Shown here one piece after another: positions 7,926 through 20,500 of a DNA stretch of 64,000 nt. The notes under the pieces were generated by a model that did not search any database, was not told the origin of the DNA, and saw only the letters and a program-made list of their open reading frames with translations. Positions within the stretch are counted from its first letter, which is position 1. Every line of letters starts with the position of its first letter. The stretch covers positions 1-64,000 of the forward strand of contig NZ_NQKY01000010.1 in the NCBI RefSeq assembly GCF_002252675.1, written 5' to 3'. Both the position numbers and the translations under genes were made by a program. This DNA is from Synechococcus sp. BO 8801. GTDB taxonomy: Bacteria; Cyanobacteriota; Cyanobacteriia; PCC-6307; Cyanobiaceae.

Positions 7926-8783
7926 CTACGTCCCCGCCGTCAGCCTGTGCAGGGCGCTGTAGTCGAGATCATCCAGCCCTGCAGCCGTCGCCCGCTCCAG
8001 CAGCGTCGCCAGCCCATCAAGTCCCTCCGTCTCCAGTCCCAGTCCGCGCGCCGTCTGCAGGAACAGCAGCAGGTCCTTGCGCAGGTGGGCGGTGGGGAAG
8101 TTGGGGTTGGCGTAATCGTCGGCCAGTTCCTTCGCCAGCTTCTTGTCGAAGGTGGGGGCGTACAGGGCGCTGGCGCGCAGGATCGCCATGAACGCCTCCA
8201 CGTCCACCCCGGCCCGCTGCACCAGATGCAGGCTGAGGCTGAAGCTGTGGGTGAGGCTGGCGATCAGCTGGTTGAGGGCCAGCTTGGTGGTCAGCGCCGC
8301 CCCCACCGGGCCCAGCAGGCGGGGCTCACCGCCCAGCGCCGCCAGCACCGGCCGGGCCCGCTCCAGGGCCGCCGCCTCACCGCCCACCATCAGCTGCAGG
8401 TTGCCGGCCAGGGCCTCCGGCCGGCTGCCCAGCACCGGCACCTCCAGCAGCTCCGCGCCCCGCTCCGCCAGCGCGGCGGCCAGCTCCCGGCTTTCCTCCG
8501 GCGCGATCGTGGCCACCTGCAGCACCAGCCGGCCTGCCAGGGCCGCGCCGGCCTGCTCCAGCAGCACGGTCCGCGTGGTGGGGCCGTCGCTCAGCACCGT
8601 GATCACCACCTCCGCTCCGGCCACCGCCTCGGCTGGGGTGGCCGCGACCCGCGCACCCAGGGCCTGCAGCGGCGCGCAGCGCTCCCGGTGGCGGTTCCAC
8701 ACCGTCAGCGGCTGGCCGCCCTGCAGCAGCCGCTCGCCGATCGCCGCCCCCAGCAGGCCGGTGCCCAGCAGGCTGATCTCCAT
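7926..8783 (-). CDS. NAD(P)-dependent beta-hydroxyacid dehydrogenase (GlxR/GLYR family)
   Basis: A 285-residue protein of the 3-hydroxyisobutyrate dehydrogenase superfamily. The N-terminal Rossmann loop is GTGLLGAAIG at residues 7-16. The C-terminal all-helical domain carries the catalytic-lysine helix GAALTTKLALNQLIA around residue 165. Such enzymes reduce small aldehydes such as glyoxylate, succinic semialdehyde or tartronate semialdehyde. Cyanobacterial members are commonly annotated as glyoxylate/succinic-semialdehyde reductases, which would fit photorespiratory or GABA-shunt metabolism, but the substrate cannot be read from sequence. Full length, ATG start, G+C typical of the host. Confidence 0.88.
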   Translation of the reverse strand: MEISLLGTGLLGAAIGERLLQGGQPLTVWNRHRERCAPLQALGARVAATPAEAVAGAEVVITVLSDGPTTRTVLLEQAGAALAGRLVLQVATIAPEESRELAAALAERGAELLEVPVLGSRPEALAGNLQLMVGGEAAALERARPVLAALGGEPRLLGPVGAALTTKLALNQLIASLTHSFSLSLHLVQRAGVDVEAFMAILRASALYAPTFDKKLAKELADDYANPNFPTAHLRKDLLLFLQTARGLGLETEGLDGLATLLERATAAGLDDLDYSALHRLTAGT

Positions 8784-8810
8784 CGGTGCGGCCCTGCGGC
8801 GGCCGCCAAC

Positions 8811-10361
8811 CTACCGGTGCTCTGGCTCGTCGGCTTCCTCCTCCAGTGGCTGCCAGATCAGGGGCCCGAAGCGGGCCACCACGGCCCGCAGGCCATCGAG
8901 TTCGCGGCCGCTGCGGCCGCTGAAGCCCAGCACCACACAGTCTTCGGGCACCGTCCAGTCCACCGGGCGGTCGCCGGCATCGCCGCCGCCGCCGATGCGC
9001 TGGCCGTCGCTGCTGCTCAGGAACAGCCGGTCGACGCGGCTGCCGCTGAGGCCCTCGATGCGGCGGATCGTGACGCCCTCCGGCAGCTGCAGGACGCCCC
9101 GGTCGCCTCCGCCGCCGCCGCCATGGACCTCCGGCTCGGGGGTCTCGTCCTCGCCGGCATAGCCCAGCCGGATCTGGTCCACCCGGGAGCCGGTGCGCAG
9201 CCCCACCTTCACCAGCCGCTGCCGCCGGCGGATCGCGTCGGCCCGCCCGGGGAAGGCGAAGGGGGCGCCGCCGTTGCCCCCCATGGGCAGCTCCTCGGCC
9301 AGGGTCACGTTCAGTTCCGGGCTGCCCGCCGCCAGGGACGGCAGCGCCGGGGCCTCCAGGGGGGTGGCGGCGGCGTCCCGGTAGACGGCCCGGCAGGCGT
9401 CGATGGCCCGGCGATCGGCGGCGGCGGCGGCGCGCCGGACGGCCAGGGTCGGGTCCGGCGCCACGCCGTAGAGGCGGTACGTTTCCGCCACCCAGTCCAT
9501 CTGGCGGATCAGTCCCACCACCTGCTCGCGACGCTCCAGCAGGCCGTCGCCCGCGTCTCCGCCGCTGAACAGCCGCCGGTTGGCGGCCACTGGCTCGAAG
9601 GCGGCGCCGATGGCCGGCACTGTCTCGTAGCCCCGCGTCCGCACCCTGATCAGCGCCGGCTGATCCAGCGGCAACCGGGCGAAGTCGTGGGCGAAGGGGA
9701 TCAGGGAGGCCGCGTCCGCCGGCGGCTGGGCCCTGGTGCCGCTCACCTGCATCCGGAAGCCGACGTTCACCGCGGCGCTGCGGGCGACCGTCGTCACGGT
9801 CTCCACCAGAGCGGGGTTCAGGGTCAGGCCGCCCAGGCCCACTGCAGCGCCGATCTGCCGCTCCACCAAGCGGGCCTGCTCCCGCGACTGGGCGTAGAAG
9901 GTGAACACCCCATGGCACTCCCCGCCCACCTCCGCCGCCGCCACGAAGCCATCCCCGTGCAGGCCAACGAAGGCCTCGAGCTCGGCGGCGCCGGCCGGCA
10001 CCGCCACCCCCTCCAGCAGCCGGGTCTGGCCCACCTCCACCGCGGCGCTCACCTGCCGCGCCCACACCACCAGCGAGAGGCTGAAGGCGGTGGTCTTCAG
10101 GGTGTCGCGGAACGACCGCTTGGCCCCCAGCAGGCTCAGGGGACCCAGGCCGACCCCCAGGGAGGTGCCGTTGTGCAGCGAATGCACCAGCTCCTCGCTG
10201 CTGCGGCAGAGCTGCCAGCCCACCGTGCTGCCGCCCCCCGCCGCCAGCACCGTGCCGCCCACGGCCGCCTCAAGGGGCTCGCCGGGGTCGGCGACGCTGT
10301 GGCGCCCCCGGAACAGGGCCCCCCGGGCGACCTGCAGCGCCAGCTCCGACGGGTCAGCCAT
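8811..10361 (-). CDS. Candidate MACPF-like protein with C-terminal jacalin-like lectin region
   Basis: A 516-residue protein starting at ATG 10361; the longer frame reaching 11213 shadows the two plus-strand genes there. The N-terminal 250 residues (LSLVVWARQVSAAVEV..., FVGLHGDGFVAAAEVGGECHGVFTF) resemble the 'GD.FV....GGE..G...' core seen in MACPF/stonustoxin-like pore-forming folds. The last about 60 residues (EDCVVLGFSGRSGRELDGLRAVVARFGPL) match the closing Greek-key strands of jacalin-like lectins. No signal peptide is evident. If right, this is a membrane-attack-type protein targeted by carbohydrate binding. The fold calls are by eye and the function is inferred. It is divergent from the TVP38 gene. 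Confidence 0.55.
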   Translation of the reverse strand: MADPSELALQVARGALFRGRHSVADPGEPLEAAVGGTVLAAGGGSTVGWQLCRSSEELVHSLHNGTSLGVGLGPLSLLGAKRSFRDTLKTTAFSLSLVVWARQVSAAVEVGQTRLLEGVAVPAGAAELEAFVGLHGDGFVAAAEVGGECHGVFTFYAQSREQARLVERQIGAAVGLGGLTLNPALVETVTTVARSAAVNVGFRMQVSGTRAQPPADAASLIPFAHDFARLPLDQPALIRVRTRGYETVPAIGAAFEPVAANRRLFSGGDAGDGLLERREQVVGLIRQMDWVAETYRLYGVAPDPTLAVRRAAAAADRRAIDACRAVYRDAAATPLEAPALPSLAAGSPELNVTLAEELPMGGNGGAPFAFPGRADAIRRRQRLVKVGLRTGSRVDQIRLGYAGEDETPEPEVHGGGGGGDRGVLQLPEGVTIRRIEGLSGSRVDRLFLSSSDGQRIGGGGDAGDRPVDWTVPEDCVVLGFSGRSGRELDGLRAVVARFGPLIWQPLEEEADEPEHR

Positions 10362-10412
10362 GGCGACACGGGCAGAGAACCCAAGCCTAGGCAGGCTCGA
10401 TACGGTGGCCCC

Positions 10413-11099
10413 ATGGACCCGCTCTGGCTGTCGGATCACCTGCTGCCCTGGCTGCGTTCGCCGCTGGGGGCCCTGGCCTTCGTGCCCCTCTATGCCCTGT
10501 GGGTCACCCTGCTGCTGCCGGGGGTCTGGGCCTCGATGCTGGCCGGGGTGCTCTATGGCCCGGTGACGGGCAGCGTGCTGGTGTTCACCGGGGCCTGCCT
10601 GGGGGCCCAGGCGGTGTTCCTGCTGGGGCGCGGCCGCTGGCGGGGCTGGGCCCGCCGCCGCCTGGCCGGGGCGCCGCGGCTGCAGGCGGTGGAGCAGGCG
10701 GTGTGCCGCCAGGGCCTGGTGCTGGTGCTGCTCACCCGCCTGTCGCCGGCCTTCCCCTTCAGCCTGCTGAACCTCGCCTACGGCCTCAGCGAGGTGAGCC
10801 TGCGCGACTACTCGATCGGCCTGATCGGCATCCTCCCCGGCACCGTGCTGTTCTGTGCCCTGGGGGCGGCGGCCGGCGATCCGCGGCGCTTTTCGGCCCT
10901 GCTGGCCGGCCCGGCCGATGGCGTCACCTGGGCCCTGCGGCTGCTGGGGGTGGCGGCCACCCTGGCGGTGGTGCTGCTGGTGGGCCGCCAGGTGCGCCTG
11001 GCCCTGGAGGAACGCGGGGTAGCCTCCCACGTTGCGATGCAGGCCAGCGATGGTGACGGCCGAGACTCCCCCCCACCCCAGCGCCGGCGCCTGCCCTAA
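10413..11099 (+). CDS. TVP38/TMEM64 (DedA-like) family membrane protein
   Basis: A 228-residue inner-membrane protein. The core is the SNARE-associated/DedA-like domain: WASMLAGVLYGPVTGSVLVFTGACLGAQAVFLLGR, then LLTRLSPAFPFSLLNLAYGLSEVSLRDYSIGLIGILPGTVLF, which matches the FPFxLLNxxxGLTxVxxxxYxxGTxxGxxPG-like motif. Members are thought to act in lipid scrambling or transport. The ATG at 10413 is the first in-frame start after the divergent upstream gene. Its 3' end overlaps the start of the methyltransferase gene by about 50 bases. Confidence 0.88.
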   Translation: MDPLWLSDHLLPWLRSPLGALAFVPLYALWVTLLLPGVWASMLAGVLYGPVTGSVLVFTGACLGAQAVFLLGRGRWRGWARRRLAGAPRLQAVEQAVCRQGLVLVLLTRLSPAFPFSLLNLAYGLSEVSLRDYSIGLIGILPGTVLFCALGAAAGDPRRFSALLAGPADGVTWALRLLGVAATLAVVLLVGRQVRLALEERGVASHVAMQASDGDGRDSPPPQRRRLP

Positions 11100-11949
11100 C
11101 TGCGGCGGCGATCGCCTCACCCCGGTGCGACAGGTGCGGGTGAGCAAGGCCCATGTGGCGGCTGAGCTCGCCCACTGCACCAGCTGCGACTTCCTTTTCC
11201 TGGCCGATCCCACCTGGCTGGACGTGGCCTACGAGGAGTCCTTCTACGGCGACACCGGCTACGTCGACCGCAACCTGCATGCCTCGCGGCTGCTGCGGCT
11301 GCTGCTGGTGATCGGCCGGCTGGGCCGCTTCGGCGCCAGCGAGCCCGGCTGGGACCTGGGCACCGGCCTGGGCATGCTGCCGCGGCTGCTGCGCGACCAC
11401 GGCTTCGATTTCCACGGCACCGACGCCTATGCGGCCATGGAACTCATCCGTCCTTTCTGCGGCCCGCCCGGCGATGGGCCGATCGGCTGCAAGACCGCCT
11501 TCGAGGTGATCGAGCATGTGCCCTGCACCCCCGACTTCCTGCGCCAGGAGGTGGGGGCCACGCCCCTGTTCGTCTTCTCCACCCTGATGCGCCGGGAGGG
11601 CGAGATCCCCGGGCCGGACTGGTGGTACTACGCCTTCGGCAACGGTCAGCACATCAGCTTCCACAGCCGCCGCAGCTTCGAGGTGGCCATGGAGCAGGCG
11701 GGGATGGATCCGTCCTGGCTGGTCTGCATCGACGGCCCCGTGCATGCACGGGCCCTGCATCTGATCGCCCCTTCGGCCCGCTGGCGGCGGGCCTTCCGGG
11801 TGGCCGGCGCTCTGGTGAACCGGGGCCTCGATGGGCTGCTGCTGCCCTGGCTGGAGCCCCTGGTGGGGCTGCGCACCCGCATCATCCCCGACCACACCAT
11901 CGCCATGGAGCGGCTCAGATCTGCCGCAGAGCGTCAGCCTTGTCCTTGA
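11050..11949 (+). CDS. Class I SAM-dependent methyltransferase with N-terminal zinc ribbon
   Basis: A 299-residue protein. Residues about 14-50 carry CPNCGG...CTSCDF, a two-CxxC zinc ribbon as in methyltransferases acting on sugars or nucleotide-linked substrates. The SAM-binding loop is WDLGTGLGMLPRLL, and FEVIEHV is the post-motif acidic strand of the Methyltransf_23 type. The start at ATG 11050 is preferred over TTG 11032. It overlaps the TVP38 gene at its 5' end and overlaps the convergent HlyD gene by 35 bases at its 3' end. Substrate unknown; cell-surface glycan modification would fit the neighbourhood. Confidence 0.82.
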   Translation: MVTAETPPHPSAGACPNCGGDRLTPVRQVRVSKAHVAAELAHCTSCDFLFLADPTWLDVAYEESFYGDTGYVDRNLHASRLLRLLLVIGRLGRFGASEPGWDLGTGLGMLPRLLRDHGFDFHGTDAYAAMELIRPFCGPPGDGPIGCKTAFEVIEHVPCTPDFLRQEVGATPLFVFSTLMRREGEIPGPDWWYYAFGNGQHISFHSRRSFEVAMEQAGMDPSWLVCIDGPVHARALHLIAPSARWRRAFRVAGALVNRGLDGLLLPWLEPLVGLRTRIIPDHTIAMERLRSAAERQPCP

Positions 11950-13083
11950 AGTCGCTGAGCAGCAGCTGCAGGTAGGTGACCTTGCGCAGCTTGACGTTGG
12001 CGGTGAGGGACATGCCCACCTGCAGCGGCAGCACCTTGCCGCTCTTGAGCTTCAGCTGCTGGGAGTTGAGCCGGATGTCCACCGGAAAGCGGTAGAAGTT
12101 GTCGATCTGATCCGGGGGCAGGGCATCGGAGCCGATGCGCCGCACCGTGCCCTGCAGCACGCCGAAATCGGTGGCGGGGAAGGAGTCGATGCTGATGTCG
12201 GCGGCCTTGCCCACCGAAACGAAACCGATCTCCCGGCTGGGCACCTCCACCCGCGCCTCCAGCTTGTCGAAGGGCACCACCTTCATCACCGGTTCGCTGG
12301 TCTGGGCGACGAAGCCGCGGGAGCGGGACTTGAGCTCGAACACCACCCCCGACTCGGGGGCCCGGATCTCCTGGTACCGGATGTTGACGTTGAGCTCGGT
12401 CAGCTTGCTGCGCAGATCGGCCAGTTCGCTCTGGATCTCGCGGACGCCCTGCTGCAGGATCGCCTGCTGGCGCAGCCGGTCGACCTGGGTTTCCTCCAGC
12501 TTGCCCTGCACCTCCTGCACCTTGTTGCGCTGGGAGAGGTACTGGAGTTCGGCGGTGGCGCCCTCCTTGTTGAGGGTCTCGAGCCGCCCGAGCACGTCCT
12601 TCTCCAGGGTCAGGCTCTGGCGCAGCACCCGCTGCTCGGTGTCGTTGAACTGCAGGTAGCGGTCGAGCTCCACCTGCTTGAGCCGCAGCTGCTGCTGCTT
12701 GTACCGGATCGTCTGCAGCAGGCTGCGCTGGCGGTCGCGGGTGGCCTCGGTGTCGAGGCGCAGCAGCACCTGGCCCTTCTCCACCCGCTCGCCCTCCTTC
12801 ACCAACACCTCGTCCACCACGCCGCCGACCGGCATCTGGATGTCCTTCACGGCGCCGATGGGTTCGAGCTTGCCCGGGGCGGTGACGATCTCCTCGGTCT
12901 GGGCGAAGGCCAGCCAGCCGAGGCCGAACAGGGTGACCCCCATCAGGGTCCAGGTGATCGAGCGGGCCCAGAAGCGGGATTGCTGCAGCACCACATCGTC
13001 GCTGTCGGTGTGGATGCTGCGCTCGAGGCCGTTCTGGGCCCTCCGCAGCAGGCCGGCCGGAGTGGGCAGGGGAGGACGTGCCA

Positions 13084-13084
<1 letters not shown>
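11915..13084 (-). CDS. HlyD-family membrane fusion protein of a type I secretion system
   Basis: A 389-residue adaptor. There is a cytoplasmic N-terminus, one membrane segment (WTLMGVTLFGLGWLAFA, about residues 45-62), a split biotinyl/lipoyl-like domain (APGKLEPIGAVKDIQMPVGGVVDEVLVKEGERVEKGQVLLRLD), a long alpha-helical hairpin and a C-terminal beta-barrel ending with LRKVTYLQLLLSDFKDKADAL. It links the inner-membrane ABC exporter to an outer-membrane TolC-type channel, which is not in the window. Its start overlaps the ABC transporter stop by one base (TGATG), so the three-gene PPIase-ABC-HlyD set is an operon. Confidence 0.93.
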
Positions 13085-16022
<2,938 letters not shown>

Positions 16023-16026
<4 letters not shown>

Positions 16027-16832
16027 CGTCCCTGCCCCGGACGCAGCCGCAGGGCCACCTCCTGATCCACCCATTCCTCGAACAGCTCCCGTGCCATCCG
16101 TTTCTGCATGGCGTCGTCGAAGCTGGCGGATCGGAGCGTTTCCAGCCGCACCACCAGCCACCAGCGATCGATGCGCAGGGGCGGGTGCAGCTGGCCCGGG
16201 CGGCTGGTGCGCAGGAGTTCGGCCAGGGAGGGATGGGCCTGCAGCAGCGGCACCGGACCCACCACCCCCCGGGTGGAGCGCTCGGGCCCCTTGGCGTAGG
16301 TGGCCGCCAGCTCGGCGAAATCGGCTTCCCCCTCGGCGATGCGCAGGTAGAGCTCCCGGGCCAGGGCACCGTCCTCCACCCGCAGCAGGCTGTAGATCAC
16401 CTGGTCCAGCTGGTTCTTGCGGGCCAGGTAACGCTGCTCGGCCCGGTGCAGGAAATGCTCCTGGCAGTGACGATCGATCCTGGCCGGCAGCTCGGCCTGC
16501 CAGAGCACGTCGGCCTCCGACAGCTCATGGCGCTGCAGGTGGGCCCGGAGGTCGTCGGCGGAGCGGAGGCCGTGGCTGGCCCCCCACTCCTGCTGGGCCT
16601 TCTGGCGCTCCTCCTCCGCCAGGGTCACCGCGGCCACGGCCGAGGCGATCACCGACTGGCGCAGCAGGGGAATCAGCAGCTGATGGCGGGCCAGGTGGCG
16701 CCGCAGCTCCCCGGGGATCTCCGGCAGCGGCTCCACCTGCACCACCACCGGTGGCCCGGAGGGACGCGCGGGCGGATCGAGGCTGATGTCGTGATCCAAG
16801 GAAAGGGCGACGGCCACGGGATCGGCTAACAC
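16023..16832 (-). CDS. Parvulin-type peptidyl-prolyl isomerase (SurA-like) of the type I secretion operon
   Basis: A 269-residue protein with an N-terminal helical chaperone-like part (LRRHLARHQLLIPLLRQSVI..., LSEADVLWQAELPARIDRHCQEHFL) and a C-terminal PpiC/rotamase domain (ELYLRIAEGEADFAELAATYAKGPERSTRGVVGPVPL... LHPPLRIDRWWLVVRLE). There is no signal peptide, so it is cytoplasmic and may keep the secretion substrate export-competent. It starts with GTG at 16832; a second GTG at 16817 is possible. It overlaps the ABC exporter by four bases. Confidence 0.88.
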
Positions 16833-16907
16833 CCGGGCATTCTGGGGCTGAACCGGCGATTCCCGATGTATCGGCGGCAGGATCAGCCGTCATACCGGAT
16901 CGGCCGG

Positions 16908-19094
16908 TCAGGAGCGCCGCACGATCGGATCGGCGCGCACCACGCTGCCGAGGAGCAGGAACAGGGCCTCGATGCTGCCCACCCGCGTCACTTTCTGGAA
17001 CCAGGCATTTTCCCCGTAGATCAGCTGGATGAGGGCGGCCTCCGTCTCCTGGGCCGGCATCTGGAAGCTCAGCCCCAGCAGCGGCAGCTGGCGCAGGCGG
17101 CCGGAGCGCATCAGGCGCACCGGCAGTTCCAGGTGGAACTGGGGCACCCGCAGCAGGCCCTCGGTTTCCTTCCCTGTGGGGGCGGCGGTGTTGAGCACCA
17201 GACTCGCCCCCTGCTCGGAGACGTCGTTGGTGGTGCCCCAGTACTCCTTGCCCCCCAGTTCCAGGCAGGCCGCCAGTTCCAGGGGGAAACGGTCGGCCTG
17301 GCGACGCACCGGCTTGTCGATGCAGGCCAGCAGACAGATGAACATCAGCAGGCCGTTGTAGAGATTCCAGCCCACCATCAGGCCTTCCCCCTCGAAGACG
17401 GATCGGGACCAGCGGATGTCCAGCAGGGGCAGGCCGTAGTTCAGCACCAGCACACCCACGAACAGGAACAGGTAGGTGAGAAAGGGCCAGGCGAATCGCA
17501 GATCCAGGATCTGTTTCTGGCTGGTGACGTCCTTGTTGGTCACCAGGCTGCCCACGGATCGGAACGGCCGGAACAGAATCTGCGACAACCTCCTCAGGGC
17601 CGGGAAGCAGAACAGGGCTTCATAGACTTCCGTCCAGAAGTGGAAGTAGTGGCCGTTGGTCTGCCAGGAGGGCAGGAAGTAGAGCATGATCACGAACGGC
17701 AGGCCGTAGGCCAGGTATTCCACCGGCGGAGCGGCGATCAGGGTGAAGCCGATCAGCATCGACAACAGCGGGAAAATGATGTAGACGGCGCGAAACAGGG
17801 GTGTCAGCAGGCTGAGCAGCAGATTCAGATAGAAGACCTTCTGCCAGAAATCCAGCGTCTTCCAGATCGGCAGTTGCTTGGGAGACGTGAAGACCTGCAC
17901 ATTGCCCTGCATCCAGCGCAGCCGCTGCTCGAGGTAATCGCGGAACGTGCGGGGCACTTCGCCCAGGCTCAGCACCTCATCGAGGTAGATCATGCGCCAG
18001 CCGCGGGTGAGCAGGCGGGTGCCCGTCTGGCTGTCTTCGACGATGCAGTGGGTGACGTAGCCGCCGATCGCCTCCAGGGCCGAACGCCGGGCCAGGTAGG
18101 AGGTGCCGCAGCAGACCACGGCATTGAACGGATCCCGGACCACCTGGACGTAATGGAAGAAATAGTCCATGTCGTCCGGCACCAGCACATCCAGCCCGAG
18201 GTTGCGGTTGTGGAAATCGGAGTTGAAGTAATGCTGTGGCGTCTGCACCAGGGCAACCTCAGGGTCCTTGAAGAAACCCACCGTGCGGTCGAGAAAGCGG
18301 CTGAAGGGAATGAAATCGCAATCGAAGACGGCGATCAGTTCACCCTTGGAATGGGCCAGGGCGTAGTTGAGATTGCCGGCCTTGCGGTGCAGATTGTCGG
18401 GCCGGCTCAGATACTGCACCCCCAGCTCGGCGGCCAGGGCGGCAATGGCGGGGCGGTGGCCATCATCCAGAACGTAGATGGTCTTGTTGGGGTACTGGAT
18501 GTTGCGGCAGGCCATGACGCAACGCCGGATCAGTCGCTCGGATTCGTTGTAGGTGGGAATCCACAGATCCACACTGGGCTGCTGTTCCTTTGCCCAGGCC
18601 AGCAGCTGGTCCGCCTCGCGTCGCCGTTGCTGGGGCCTGTAGCGGAGGGAGGGGTAGAACTGCAGCGCCGATGTCAGCAGGTAGGTGACCTCGCAGAGGA
18701 AGAAGACGAGGCTGAAGAACAGGCTGACCGGGTGGGCCGTGTTGATGGTGGTGGCGCGCCAGATGAAATAGCGGATCGTGAAGACCGACAGCACCACGTT
18801 CACCAGCAGATAGCTGGAGGGACGCCTGGGCAGCAGGTTCACCCCCAGGCAGATGCCGATCGCCAGGGCCAGGGGCAGCAGCACGTCGACCCACACATCC
18901 CGCACCTGCCAGAGCTCGGGCAGGACCCGGAAGCTGAGGGGATTGAGCAGCCCGACCGCCACCACGGACACCTGCAGGTTGGCCAGCAGCACCGCCATCA
19001 CCAGGCACCCTGCCGAGAGCAGCAGCACCATCCAGACCCAGGGCGAGATCCTTGAGCGGCCCTGGGGATCCGAAAACGAATGCAGGAACTTCAT
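16908..19094 (-). CDS. Cellulose-synthase-like family 2 glycosyltransferase with C-terminal PilZ domain
   Basis: A 728-residue membrane enzyme of the BcsA type. Membrane helices flank a GT2 domain with IYVLDDG, AVFDCDFIPFSRFLDRTVGFF, CGTSYLARR, VEDSQTG (TED-like) and QRLRW (QxxRW) motifs, the set for processive beta-glycan synthesis. A further helix block is followed by a PilZ domain around residues 590-680 (DKPVRRQADRF ... NDVSEQGASL) that should bind cyclic di-GMP and release autoinhibition. Its ATG overlaps the stop of the HlyD-like gene by four bases. No bcsB is present; the HlyD-like partner suggests a tripartite-type export route as proposed for cellulose in Thermosynechococcus. Confidence 0.93.
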   Translation of the reverse strand: MKFLHSFSDPQGRSRISPWVWMVLLLSAGCLVMAVLLANLQVSVVAVGLLNPLSFRVLPELWQVRDVWVDVLLPLALAIGICLGVNLLPRRPSSYLLVNVVLSVFTIRYFIWRATTINTAHPVSLFFSLVFFLCEVTYLLTSALQFYPSLRYRPQQRRREADQLLAWAKEQQPSVDLWIPTYNESERLIRRCVMACRNIQYPNKTIYVLDDGHRPAIAALAAELGVQYLSRPDNLHRKAGNLNYALAHSKGELIAVFDCDFIPFSRFLDRTVGFFKDPEVALVQTPQHYFNSDFHNRNLGLDVLVPDDMDYFFHYVQVVRDPFNAVVCCGTSYLARRSALEAIGGYVTHCIVEDSQTGTRLLTRGWRMIYLDEVLSLGEVPRTFRDYLEQRLRWMQGNVQVFTSPKQLPIWKTLDFWQKVFYLNLLLSLLTPLFRAVYIIFPLLSMLIGFTLIAAPPVEYLAYGLPFVIMLYFLPSWQTNGHYFHFWTEVYEALFCFPALRRLSQILFRPFRSVGSLVTNKDVTSQKQILDLRFAWPFLTYLFLFVGVLVLNYGLPLLDIRWSRSVFEGEGLMVGWNLYNGLLMFICLLACIDKPVRRQADRFPLELAACLELGGKEYWGTTNDVSEQGASLVLNTAAPTGKETEGLLRVPQFHLELPVRLMRSGRLRQLPLLGLSFQMPAQETEAALIQLIYGENAWFQKVTRVGSIEALFLLLGSVVRADPIVRRS

Positions 19095-20404
19095 CGCTGG
19101 AAGCTGACCTTCGCCGTGAATCCCACGTAGCAGAACTCCCCCGGAGGCGCCGGGAAGTCGTTGAGGATGCGGATCTTCACCTCGCTTTCCCTGGCCAGGT
19201 TGATCGGCACCGGCGTGGGGGCCTCCTCGCCCAGCTGGGTGCGGCCGATGCCGGAGCGGATCCCCACCACCTCACCCCGCAGCTTGTCGCGGCTGCCCAC
19301 CAGCTCGATCCTGGCCTTGCTGCCCAGGCGGATCCGGTTGAGGTCGTTCTCCGCCACCGTGGTGGTGAGCCAGCGCTGGCTGCAGTCGATCATCTGGATC
19401 ACTGACTGCATCGCATCGACGGAGTCGCCCCGCTGGGCCCCCAGCTGCCAGATCACCGCCTTGCGGGGGCTGACCAGGCGGGCGCTGCTGCGCTCCTGCC
19501 ATTCCTTCTTCGCCACGGCCACCTGCTGCTCCAGGCCACTCACCTGGAACGTCTGGGTGCGCACATCCCCTTCGGCGTTCTCCAGGGCGATGGTGGCCTC
19601 CTGGAGCCGCACCACCGGATCGGAGTTGCTGCGGTTGTTGCGCAGGGTCAGTTCGTTCCGGGAGGCCTCCAGCACCGCCGCCTGGCCGGCCAGCTGCGCC
19701 TCCAGGCCCCGCACCTCCCGGGCCCGCTGCAGTTCGGTGGTGCGGGCCCGGTCGACCACGTTCGCGGCCACGGCACCGGCGCGGAACAGCTCCTCCTGGC
19801 GCCGGGTCTCCCGCTGGGCGAAGGCCAGTTCCTTGCGGGCGCGATCCAGGGCGAAACCCAGGTTGTCCCGGTCGCCCTGGTCGCGGGCCACCTCCAGGTT
19901 GCGCTGCTGGCGGGCGTCCTGGGTGAGCCGCTCCACGAGCTTCTGGCGCAGGTCGCGGCGCGTCCGCAGTTCCTGGAGCCGGCCCCGGGCCGTCTCCAGA
20001 TCCGTCTCGAGGGCTGAGAGGGCATCCCGGGAGGCCCTGGGGTTGACGATGATCGCCAGGGTCTGGCCGGGGCGGACCTCCACGCCCGTCCCCACGTTGA
20101 GGCTTTCCAGGGTGCCGGTGACCGGGCTCCTCAGCACGATCGGGGTGGCATTGATGACCGCATCGCGGGAGCGGGCGGTGAAGAAGTTGATCACGATGGC
20201 CAGGGCCGTGATCAGCAGCCCCGCCGAAATCAGCAGGATGGTGAGATCGGCCCTGCGGGAGCTGGGAATCGCGTCGTCGCCATCCGTTGGGGCGATGTCA
20301 GGGGCGGCGACATCCAGGACCTGACCGGCAGGGCCGGCGGATTCAGGCTCACTTGTGCCCGCGGCGGATGGGGGCATCCCAGCGTTGGATGGAAGACACT
20401 CCAT
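19091..20404 (-). CDS. HlyD-like periplasmic adaptor paired with the glycan synthase
   Basis: A 437-residue protein: an unstructured Pro/Ala-rich N-terminus, one membrane helix (LTILLISAGLLITALAIVINFF, about residues 53-75), a lipoyl-like half (LRSPVTGTLESLNVGTGVEVRPGQTLAIIV), a long coiled coil rich in Arg/Glu/Gln (about 120-300), the second lipoyl half and a barrel domain. It is the adaptor partner of the cellulose-synthase-like enzyme, whose start codon overlaps its stop. The intergenic stretch before it (20405-20500) is unusually A/T-rich for this genome and probably carries its promoter. Confidence 0.9.
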   Translation of the reverse strand: MECLPSNAGMPPSAAGTSEPESAGPAGQVLDVAAPDIAPTDGDDAIPSSRRADLTILLISAGLLITALAIVINFFTARSRDAVINATPIVLRSPVTGTLESLNVGTGVEVRPGQTLAIIVNPRASRDALSALETDLETARGRLQELRTRRDLRQKLVERLTQDARQQRNLEVARDQGDRDNLGFALDRARKELAFAQRETRRQEELFRAGAVAANVVDRARTTELQRAREVRGLEAQLAGQAAVLEASRNELTLRNNRSNSDPVVRLQEATIALENAEGDVRTQTFQVSGLEQQVAVAKKEWQERSSARLVSPRKAVIWQLGAQRGDSVDAMQSVIQMIDCSQRWLTTTVAENDLNRIRLGSKARIELVGSRDKLRGEVVGIRSGIGRTQLGEEAPTPVPINLARESEVKIRILNDFPAPPGEFCYVGFTAKVSFQR

Positions 20405-20500
20405 TCTAACAGCGCCGGATTTTTTTGCTTCGATAAGACCTATCGATTGGTTGTGAATCTGTCAGCAGCCGGCTCTCCTGAGGCCGCCCATCTGAGCCGC

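Noticed and set aside
7947-10412. Very long plus-strand open frame running from 7947 into the TVP38 gene
   Set aside because: Only its last part (from 10413) is a real gene; the rest is antisense to the GlxR-like and MACPF-like genes and has shadow-like Gln/His/Arg composition.
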